Source: an uncultured SAR86 cluster bacterium
GTDB lineage: Bacteria; Pseudomonadota; Gammaproteobacteria; Magnimaribacterales; D2472
Length of the DNA stretch: 55,285 nt
Direction: 5' to 3'
NCBI GenBank assembly: GCA_902528215.1
Contig: CABZRR010000007.1
Coordinates: 1-55,285, forward strand
Positions 1 through 6,643 of this stretch are shown in pieces (positions within the stretch are counted from its first letter, which is position 1; every line of letters begins with the position of its first letter). The notes beneath the pieces are model-generated. The model was not told the origin of the DNA. It saw nothing but the letters and a program-made list of their open reading frames with translations, and ran no database searches. The translations under genes were made by a program, and so were the position numbers.

Positions 1-24
1 CATCTACTAATATAATGATTACGT

Positions 25-1338
25 TTGGTTTGTTTGCATCTGCAAAAGAATGGTTATCAAACAGCAATGTTTGGAAAGTGGCATCTTGGTCATTCACAAG
101 AAATTTTTCATCCAAATCAAAGAGGATTCGATGATTTTTATGGCCATCTGCACACAGAGGTTGGTTACTTCCCTCCATTTTCTAATCAAGGTGGAATTGA
201 TTTCCAGAAGAACGGAGTTACCATAGATGATCAAGGTTACTCAACCTTTCTTTTAGCAAGAGAAGCATCAAATTGGATAAATTCAAGAGATAAAGAAAAA
301 CCATTTTTTATGTACATTCCTTTTTTAGCTCCTCATACTCCTCTTGAAGCACCTAAAAAATTAATAGAAAAATACAAAACTCTTGAAGATACAAGAAAAC
401 CTACTCGAAATCTTACAGCTGATAGTGCAAGAGAACGAAGTAAAACTCTAGCTCCATCTGCTAGGCCTTTATATGCTGCGGTTGTGGATGCACTCGATCA
501 AGCCATTGGCGAGATTTTATTATCAATTGAAGAGGCGGGAATTGAAGAAGAAACAATAATTCTTTTCAGTTCTGATAACGGAGGAGCCACCTATGGTGGA
601 GGTGGAGCAGACAATTTTCCTCTCCGAGGAGGTAAGGGAGATACATTCGAGGGAAGTATTAGAGTTGTTGCAGCATTAAAATGGAAAGGAAAAATTCAAG
701 CAGGCATTTCCCTAGATCAAATTATGACGGTCATGGACGTTTTCCCAACACTATCGTCTGCAAGCGGCATTAGTATGAAGAACACAAAAATGATTGACGG
801 AAGAGACATGTGGCCAGCAATTGTAAATCAAGAAATTATTCCTCTAAAAAAAGATATATTCTTTGTATCTGAAATTCCTAACTATGGGCAGTTTCAAACA
901 ACAGTTTTTAATGATAAATGGAAACTTGTGCAATCTATTTCGTCTTCGTTACTTGAAATAAAAATTGAAAATAAGTTATTTAATATCACAAATGATCCAT
1001 ATGAGTATCAAGATCTCTCATCTCAAAATCCAAATATAGTCAAAGAAATGGCTGAAAAAATTAGAAACTGGAGGGCCTTACATCCAATTGCAGGAACTAG
1101 AACTTTATTAGTTCCTCCACCAGGATGGAGAGCGCCCAAAGATTGGGCGACTTATACTATTCCTATAAATGAGTTACAAAATGATGCTTCTTTAGGTTTT
1201 GGCGCTCATGCACATCAAATATTAGACTCTTACCTTAAAGATCACGGAAGAATTATTTATGATTGTAAGCCTGGAGAATGGGAGATAGGTAAATGCAAAC
1301 CTTTCGAAATGTCTAATCATCAAGATCATATTCATTAA
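25..1338 (+). CDS. Sulfatase (alkaline-phosphatase superfamily), 5' part missing or frameshifted
   Basis: Type I sulfatase-like hydrolase that would remove sulfate esters from an organic substrate. The 437 residues that can be read contain the GKWHLG motif (17-22), APHTPLEAP with His104, the metal-binding DNGG (Asp184-Asn185) and a following RGGK (Lys204), in the family order. The N-terminal part with the CxPSR formylglycine motif lies outside the window. The only start in this frame is TTG at 25, and stops sit just upstream (13-18). Frame 3 upstream is open; losing one A from the run at 44-47 would join it smoothly into this frame as ...ASAKNGYQTAMFGKWHLG. So this is probably a full gene cut by the edge and broken by a 1-nt frameshift or read error. 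Its stop overlaps the next start (TAATG). Substrate unknown. Confidence 0.8.
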   Translation: MVCLHLQKNGYQTAMFGKWHLGHSQEIFHPNQRGFDDFYGHLHTEVGYFPPFSNQGGIDFQKNGVTIDDQGYSTFLLAREASNWINSRDKEKPFFMYIPFLAPHTPLEAPKKLIEKYKTLEDTRKPTRNLTADSARERSKTLAPSARPLYAAVVDALDQAIGEILLSIEEAGIEEETIILFSSDNGGATYGGGGADNFPLRGGKGDTFEGSIRVVAALKWKGKIQAGISLDQIMTVMDVFPTLSSASGISMKNTKMIDGRDMWPAIVNQEIIPLKKDIFFVSEIPNYGQFQTTVFNDKWKLVQSISSSLLEIKIENKLFNITNDPYEYQDLSSQNPNIVKEMAEKIRNWRALHPIAGTRTLLVPPPGWRAPKDWATYTIPINELQNDASLGFGAHAHQILDSYLKDHGRIIYDCKPGEWEIGKCKPFEMSNHQDHIH

Positions 1339-2180
1339 TGAAGATTTTAATAGCAGCTTCTGTTCTTATTTTAAGTTTTGAGTTGTCAGCTCGACAAATA
1401 CAAAAAATAACTTTCTCTTATTGGGAGAAGCCCGATATAGATATTTTTTATTCAACTCCTAAATCAATTAATGCAAACACAAAACTTCTTTTTCTTATGC
1501 ATGGCGGCTCTAGGGCTGCAGAAAAATATATTAATGATTGGATTTCATTTAGCAAAGATAGGAATGTTGTACTAGTTGCTCCAGAGTTTTCTGAAATATA
1601 TTATCCCGAATATGCTTACTTAATGATGAGTAAGGAAAACGGCAAGCCACTTAATAATGAATCTTTATATATTAATAATTCACTTGGACTTTTGTTTGAT
1701 TTTTTTAAAGCTAAGCTAAAACTTTCTACTTCAAATTATAGACTTTATGGGCATTCTGGCGGATCACAATTTGTTCATAGGTATTTATTGTTGAGCAATG
1801 ATACAAGGATAGAAAAAGCGGCTATGGCGAATGCAGGATTCTATACCTTTTTGGATGATGAAATTACATACCCATTCGGAACAAAAAAAATGAAAATATC
1901 CGATGAGAGAATTAAATGGTTCTATCGTTTAAAAGGAGGAGTTTTTTTAGGTTCTGCTGATAATGACTCAAATCATGAGTCATTGCCTCGAATGCGCAAA
2001 GCAAAAAAACAGGGCAAGAATAGACTTGAAAGAGGTAAAAATTTTTTTGATGATTTGGTTAAATATGGAGTAGATAATAATTTACCGTTCAGGTGGCGAT
2101 TTCAAATTGTTTCTAACGTTGGACATAGCAACATTGGAATGAGTATGGCTGCCTCAGAATTTCTGCTAGAAGATCTTTAA
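1338..2180 (+). CDS. Secreted alpha/beta hydrolase (esterase-like)
   Basis: 280 residues. Residues 1-18 look like a signal peptide (MKILIAASVLILSFELSA). An oxyanion-type HGGS follows at 55-58, and the nucleophile elbow GHSGG places Ser140 as the catalytic serine. A late VGHSNIG supplies a candidate catalytic histidine. It resembles the dienelactone-hydrolase/esterase side of the fold; the substrate cannot be told. It starts in a TAATG overlap with the sulfatase, so the two are probably co-translated, which suggests joint processing of a sulfated ester. The stop codon overlaps that of the convergent photolyase gene within TTAA. Confidence 0.75.
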   Translation: MKILIAASVLILSFELSARQIQKITFSYWEKPDIDIFYSTPKSINANTKLLFLMHGGSRAAEKYINDWISFSKDRNVVLVAPEFSEIYYPEYAYLMMSKENGKPLNNESLYINNSLGLLFDFFKAKLKLSTSNYRLYGHSGGSQFVHRYLLLSNDTRIEKAAMANAGFYTFLDDEITYPFGTKKMKISDERIKWFYRLKGGVFLGSADNDSNHESLPRMRKAKKQGKNRLERGKNFFDDLVKYGVDNNLPFRWRFQIVSNVGHSNIGMSMAASEFLLEDL

Positions 2181-3676
2181 ACAGTATTCCTTTTTATAAA
2201 CATTTCCGCAGCCTGAAATATTTTGGTTTTTCTATCGCTATTCATCTTATCCAAAGATCTTATCATTAATGCTAATCTTGGATTTGTAGCAAAAAAATCT
2301 CTATTATTTTCAATAAATCGCCAGTAAAGACCATCTACTTCATCACACCAATCTCCCTTTTTATAATTAGACATTCTAAGCATATAACTCGAACCACAAA
2401 TATAAGGTTTCGTTGAAAATATTCCACCATCTGCATATGTGCCCATTCCATAAACATTAGGCACCATTACCCAGTCAGCAGAATCAACATACATTTCCAT
2501 AAACCACCTATATATTTCATTTGGATTGATATTAGATAAATTCATTAGATTTGAAATTATCATCAGTCTATTTATATGATGCGTATATCCAGTTGCTGCA
2601 GATTCTTTTATTGCATCATCAAGTATTGGAATTCCCGTATTACCTGAATACCAATTACTATTGAGATCTTTTTTATGAGACCAATAATTCAATTCTTTAT
2701 ATTGAGGCATATTTTCCCAATAAACTCCTCTAATAAATTCTCTCCATCCTAAAATTTGTCTGACAAATCCTTCTAGCGCATTGATTGGTATTTTGTTCTC
2801 TTTGTTATTGAATTGACTTACAGCATCAACAATACACTCCATTGGATCTAGTAAGCCAGAATTTATGTAAGGAGATAAAAGGGAGTGAAATAAAGTGTTA
2901 TTTTCTTTATCAATAGCATCTTCAAAATCTCCAAATAACCTAAAGTAATGATCTAAGAATATTTTCAGCTGCCTTCTTGCATCTTTATGTGTAACTGCCC
3001 AATTAAAATTTTCTAAATTTCCTATTGATTCTGGAAAACAATTTTCCACATCAACCATTGCTGATATTGTTATTTCATCAGATTTGATTTTTGCTCTTTT
3101 TTTCGGAGACTCTTTTAATTTTGAAATACTTTTTTGATTCTCCTTATCAAAATTCCATTTATCACCAAGAGGTTTAGCACCATCCATTAGTAAATTAAAT
3201 TTTTTCCTAAGCCATCGATAGTAATATTCTTGCACGAGCGACTTTTTATCTTTAGACCATTCAGAAAATCCATCTCTTGAATCAATAAATTTTGTATCAG
3301 GATAAATTTTTAACTCAACATTGTGACTAGATCCAAAGAACATAAGTTGTGTTAAAACGCCATGATCGCTTGGTTGTGTAACATGTAAAACATTAAATCC
3401 AAGATTCTTATGTAAGCTTTCTAATTCATGCATAAGGTCTTTACTTCTATCTTTAGTTATTTTTATGTGAATTATTTTTTCAAAATCTTTTTCTAATTCT
3501 TTCATCCAATGCCGTAAACCTGAAATAAGAAGTACCAATTTATGCTTATGATGTTTTATTTGATAAAAGGTATCACATGGCTCATAGACCAATAATGGAT
3601 CAGATTTTTTGATGGCTGACAGAACCTTATTATTTGTTGATAACTCGTCTGGAAATATTATTCCAATATTTTTCAT
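2177..3676 (-). CDS. Cryptochrome/photolyase-related protein (DPRP family)
   Basis: 499 residues with the layout of the deoxyribodipyrimidine photolyase-related family (PF04244, the FeS-BCP/PhrB group): an N-terminal Rossmann-like half opening with a GIIFPDEL-type segment, then the helical FAD-binding half with GFVRQILGWREFIRG, a HHINRLMI segment, NVYGMGTYADGG, and KGDWCDEVDGLYWRF near the C-terminus. Known members repair (6-4) photoproducts with light. In the well-studied bacterial members three Fe-S cysteines lie between the MSNY and LYW motifs; here only one cysteine (DWC) is in that stretch, so the cluster is probably absent. It stands convergent to the hydrolase and just downstream of the PhoD-like gene on the same strand. 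Confidence 0.85.
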   Translation of the reverse strand: MKNIGIIFPDELSTNNKVLSAIKKSDPLLVYEPCDTFYQIKHHKHKLVLLISGLRHWMKELEKDFEKIIHIKITKDRSKDLMHELESLHKNLGFNVLHVTQPSDHGVLTQLMFFGSSHNVELKIYPDTKFIDSRDGFSEWSKDKKSLVQEYYYRWLRKKFNLLMDGAKPLGDKWNFDKENQKSISKLKESPKKRAKIKSDEITISAMVDVENCFPESIGNLENFNWAVTHKDARRQLKIFLDHYFRLFGDFEDAIDKENNTLFHSLLSPYINSGLLDPMECIVDAVSQFNNKENKIPINALEGFVRQILGWREFIRGVYWENMPQYKELNYWSHKKDLNSNWYSGNTGIPILDDAIKESAATGYTHHINRLMIISNLMNLSNINPNEIYRWFMEMYVDSADWVMVPNVYGMGTYADGGIFSTKPYICGSSYMLRMSNYKKGDWCDEVDGLYWRFIENNRDFFATNPRLALMIRSLDKMNSDRKTKIFQAAEMFIKRNTV

Positions 3677-3690
3677 AATTTATCCTTAGA

Positions 3691-4674
3691 TTAAAACATT
3701 TTGATAATTTTAGAATTAAGCTCTTTTCCTTTTTTGTTATGTATTGAGACGATAATTCGTTTTTCTGCTGGTTGAATATTTAGAATTCCATAATTTATTT
3801 CTGGAAATGTTTCACCTATTAACAAAGGATCACTTTCTTTAAATCTTGATCCAGGTTTATTAAGTGAGGAGGCAGTAATTTCAGTAAAAAAATCATTTTG
3901 ATATATTCCTGATCTATGTCTATCACCAGAAACTACAATTACTGTTTTATCTTGTGCTGCTTCAGACAATATTCTAATTAATTTTGAGCGCTCTAATGGA
4001 AAATTTGCCCATTTTTCATATGAATGATCAGTGGCTAATACTTGAATAGATGATAGGATAATAATTAATCTTGATGTTGAATTAGCAATTGAGGATTCAA
4101 ACCAATCCCACTGCTTATTGCCTAGAATGGTCGCTTGAGGATTTTTATTTGGCTTATAAGCATTTTTCTTACCATTTAATTTTGATCTGAAGTATCTTGT
4201 ATCAAGCGCAATTATTTCAATTACAGTTCCATCTATATTTCTTTCTTTCTTAAAATATAAACCTTCCCTGAAATTTCTTGGATCATTCTCAGCAATTTCC
4301 CAGAAATTTAAAAACATTTTTTGTGCTTCTTCTTTATGAGGATAGTCCTTACCTCCATCATTTAGTCCAAAATCATGATCATCCCATACAGCCAAAATCT
4401 CTTTATCTTGCATCAACCATTTTGGTAATCTATTTTTTTGAATTCGATATGCATTTTTCATTTTAAGAAGCTTTCCATTTGGTTGATCACCGTAAACGTT
4501 GTCTCCAAGAAAAATAAATCCATCTAATTTTTCGTCTTTAATAGCGGGCCAAATTTCTTGCTCAAGACTTTGATCTAGGCAAGAGCCTAATCCATATTTA
4601 TATGCTTGTAGATTATTAGGCGCAAAAAAAATTAAGCACATGCACATAATTTGTATGCAGATATATTTTTTCAT
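3691..4674 (-). CDS. PhoD-like secreted metallophosphatase
   Basis: 327 residues. An N-terminal hydrophobic segment ending near NNLQA (about residue 24) is a signal peptide. Metal-site motifs of the alkaline phosphatase D / calcineurin-like group are visible: FLGDNVYGD (55-63), AVWDDHDFG (95-103) and a late SGDRHRSGIY. The family cleaves phosphomonoesters and diesters outside the cytoplasm, typically to gain phosphate. Shorter than classical PhoD (over 500 aa) because the N-terminal beta domain is absent. Fourteen bases separate it from the downstream photolyase gene, so they may share a transcript. Confidence 0.8.
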   Translation of the reverse strand: MKKYICIQIMCMCLIFFAPNNLQAYKYGLGSCLDQSLEQEIWPAIKDEKLDGFIFLGDNVYGDQPNGKLLKMKNAYRIQKNRLPKWLMQDKEILAVWDDHDFGLNDGGKDYPHKEEAQKMFLNFWEIAENDPRNFREGLYFKKERNIDGTVIEIIALDTRYFRSKLNGKKNAYKPNKNPQATILGNKQWDWFESSIANSTSRLIIILSSIQVLATDHSYEKWANFPLERSKLIRILSEAAQDKTVIVVSGDRHRSGIYQNDFFTEITASSLNKPGSRFKESDPLLIGETFPEINYGILNIQPAEKRIIVSIHNKKGKELNSKIIKMF

Positions 4675-4713
4675 AATATTATTATCTCATCAGTTCAATA
4701 TTTTTAAATAAAG

Positions 4714-5451
4714 TTGAAAAACTATCCTTTAATAATTTTTTTAGTCATTCTTTCAGGATGTGGGAGTGATCCTCAAAATTCTAATTTGGAGCTAAAAAAC
4801 TTTATCAAACCTGAATTCTCTTCCAATCAAATATCATATAATTGTAATTTAGTTTCAGGAAAAACTCTTAATTCAGTTGAAAGGTTTATTCCTAAATTTG
4901 TTAATAGTTTTTCTAAAATTGATGGAAGTTCTGAGGAATTATTTTTTTTATTTCCGTTGTTAAAAGAAGGTCAAATTGATGCCAAATCTTTCAAGCTAGT
5001 TTTTAATCATTCTGACATGCTTTCACTTGATAGATTTCAACTTACCCTTGAAACGTTATCCTTTGATGAGATAGCAGAATGTGATGGCGCAGATAATTTA
5101 ACCAAAGTTTTGAGTTTAACTAGTCAAAATATTTTAGATCCTAATGTAGTAGTAGAAATACTAAATTGTTCGTACTCATCCGGATTTAGCTATGCAACAT
5201 TAAAATTGGTTCTTGAACAATTTACTGATGCCTTGTTAAAAAACAATTTACCTGTAGATATATTTTATGCAGAAGCAATTGATTCTATTGATCAATTTGA
5301 ATGGACTAATATCTTTTTGTCACTTGATTCTCGCGAAGAATTTGTAGAATATTGGAAGTCTTTAGAGGTCAGCAAAGAAATCCAATCAAAATTATTGGAG
5401 CAGTCAATCTGTCAGTCCTCAAAAATGTATCGTCGTTATAAAGTGGTTTAA
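4714..5451 (+). CDS. Putative lipoprotein of unknown function
   Basis: 245 residues. The N-terminus MKNYPLIIFLVILSGC ends in a lipobox (LSGC, Cys16), so the protein is predicted to be lipid-anchored. The rest is soluble, mostly helical and acidic, with several scattered cysteines (for example in YNCNL, AECDG, LNCSY, QSICQSS). I recognise no domain. The start is a TTG with an in-frame stop three codons upstream, and the lipobox supports this start. It diverges from the PhoD-like gene with only 39 bases between starts. Confidence 0.6.
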   Translation: MKNYPLIIFLVILSGCGSDPQNSNLELKNFIKPEFSSNQISYNCNLVSGKTLNSVERFIPKFVNSFSKIDGSSEELFFLFPLLKEGQIDAKSFKLVFNHSDMLSLDRFQLTLETLSFDEIAECDGADNLTKVLSLTSQNILDPNVVVEILNCSYSSGFSYATLKLVLEQFTDALLKNNLPVDIFYAEAIDSIDQFEWTNIFLSLDSREEFVEYWKSLEVSKEIQSKLLEQSICQSSKMYRRYKVV

Positions 5452-5452
5452 A

Positions 5453-5659
5453 TTAAAATTGAGAGATTTCGTGATTAATCTTCTTCACTCCAGAACTTAC
5501 AGTTTCTAAAAAAACAAACGGTAACAATGCATGAATGAAGCCTACTATACCTAGATATATTAATCTTAAAGATATTTTAGAAAATCTTACTCCACGAATA
5601 AAATAACTAACTTTTAATTTTTTAGGCGGTAAAAATTTATTAATATAGTTAATTCTAAA
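5453..5659 (-). CDS. Small DUF6356-like membrane protein, no standard start codon
   Basis: On the minus strand a 68-codon open stretch runs from just after a TAG (5660-5662) to TAA (5453-5455). Its translation contains NKFLPPKKLKVSYF, then a hydrophobic segment LRLIYLGIVGFIHALLPFVF, then LETVSSGVKKINHEI. The HALLPFVF..T.S pattern and the preceding SYF fit the DUF6356 family of short membrane proteins. There is no ATG, GTG or TTG at the front: translation would need ATT (5651-5653 or 5642-5644) or readthrough of the TAG, because the frame upstream is open in the same phase. It may also be a nonsense-mutated gene. The 5452-5754 interval contains no other clear gene. Confidence 0.45.
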   Translation of the reverse strand, partial: FRINYINKFLPPKKLKVSYFIRGVRFSKISLRLIYLGIVGFIHALLPFVFLETVSSGVKKINHEISQF

Positions 5660-5761
5660 CTATTTTTTTCTAGGACGTGTATTAAATGCTTGCTGAGCGT
5701 TTATTAGTCTTATGATTAGTACAAAGATAGTGTAACATACCAATTCACAAAACAGCGGCAT
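5660..5761 (-). CDS. 33-codon frame with one membrane segment, possibly the N-terminus of the DUF6356-like gene
   Basis: Minus-strand ATG at 5759-5761, inside the first bases of tRNA-Gly, opens a 33-residue peptide: MPLFCELV, a hydrophobic stretch CYTIFVLIIRLI, then a polar, basic tail ending NTRPRKK before TAG. It is in the same phase as the DUF6356-like frame that follows, so a single amber codon separates them. There is no good ribosome binding site, since its place is taken by the tRNA. It could be a small membrane protein, the front of a 100-residue protein broken by the amber codon, or chance. Confidence 0.25.
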   Translation of the reverse strand: MPLFCELVCYTIFVLIIRLINAQQAFNTRPRKK

Positions 5762-5829
5762 TAGTATAATGGCTAGTATATCTGCCTTCCAAGCAGATGG
5801 TCCGAGTTCGAATCTCGGATGCCGCACCA
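5755..5829 (+). tRNA. tRNA-Gly (TCC)
   Basis: 75 bases including an encoded CCA (5827-5829). The acceptor stem GCGGCAT pairs with ATGCCGC. The anticodon arm TCTGC-CTTCCAA-GCAGA gives anticodon TCC. The T-loop GTTCGAATC is canonical. It lies just upstream of the alkyltransferase gene. Confidence 0.97.
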
Positions 5830-5892
5830 TCTAAAAAGTATTTATCAATACAATATATTTTTTTATTTCATGCGGTTGCCAATGTTAAAATT

Positions 5893-6339
5893 ATGCTCAT
5901 GGAGATAAAGTCATTATCAACTCCAATTGGAAATTTTAATTCATTTTATATGAATTCATTATTGATAAAATTGAATTATATAGGTCAAAAACCTTCTACT
6001 TATTTGCCTGATATTAGTCTTCAAAAGATAATAAATATATTCTTTAGCAATACAGATTTAAAGAAATTTCCAGAATATCATCTTGAAGGCACACGATTTC
6101 AGTTGAAGGTATGGAGAGCATTATCATCAATTCCAAGAGGCCATACTGAATCCTATTCATCATTAGCTTCAAAGATTGGCATTCCTCGAGCGGCTAGGGT
6201 AGTTGGTACAGCTTGCAAATATAATCCATTACCTCTTCTTATCCCATGTCATAGGGTAATAAAGCAAGATGGCACAATCGGTGAATTTGCATTAGGAAAA
6301 TTCAATAAAGAATACCTTATAAAAATGGAGTCTCAATGA
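5893..6339 (+). CDS. ogt: Methylated-DNA-protein-cysteine methyltransferase
   Basis: 148 residues. It removes O6-alkyl groups from guanine in DNA by transfer to its own cysteine. The C-terminal domain is textbook: SYSSLASKIGIPRAARVVG (recognition-helix region), then NPLPLLIPCHRV with the acceptor Cys119, then DGTIGEF. The N-terminal ribonuclease-like part is shortened. The open frame runs back into the tRNA, so the start must be ATG at 5893 or ATG at 5899 (MLMEIKS or MEIKS). The 3' end overlaps bolA by ATGA. Ogt and Ada C-terminal domains look alike; no Ada N-domain is present. Confidence 0.92.
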   Translation: MLMEIKSLSTPIGNFNSFYMNSLLIKLNYIGQKPSTYLPDISLQKIINIFFSNTDLKKFPEYHLEGTRFQLKVWRALSSIPRGHTESYSSLASKIGIPRAARVVGTACKYNPLPLLIPCHRVIKQDGTIGEFALGKFNKEYLIKMESQ

Positions 6340-6641
6340 GTTCCTATAAAAACATTGTAAATATTTTAAATAATAAACTTGCTATCAAGCATTTATTTTT
6401 AGAGAACGAAAGCTCAATGCATAATGTGCCTGCAAATTCAGAAACTCACTTTAAATTGATTGTAGTTTCAGATGATTTTATTGAATTAACAAATGTGAAA
6501 AGACATAAATTAATATATAAAGTCTTGGCTGAAATTATGAATGAAATTCATGCATTATCCATTCAAGCCTTTACTCTTGAAGAGTACAAAGCTAGTCCAA
6601 AGATACATTCATCGCCAGATTGTGCCAACAAAATAAAATAA
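6336..6641 (+). CDS. bolA: BolA family protein
   Basis: 101 residues with the BolA pattern: an N-terminal helix, HNVPANSETHFKLIVVSDDF, the TNVKRHKLIYKVLAEIM helix and a terminal EIHALSIQAFTLEEY. BolA proteins partner monothiol glutaredoxins in Fe-S handling and influence morphology and stress genes. The conserved His in VKRH is present. Its start overlaps the ogt stop (ATGA), and the exporter frame begins right after it, so ogt-bolA-exporter is likely one transcript. Confidence 0.9.
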   Translation: MSSYKNIVNILNNKLAIKHLFLENESSMHNVPANSETHFKLIVVSDDFIELTNVKRHKLIYKVLAEIMNEIHALSIQAFTLEEYKASPKIHSSPDCANKIK

Positions 6642-6643
6642 AT

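Noticed and set aside
5797-5892. N-terminal extension of the alkyltransferase frame
   Set aside because: It starts within tRNA-Gly; the domain starts after 5893/5899.
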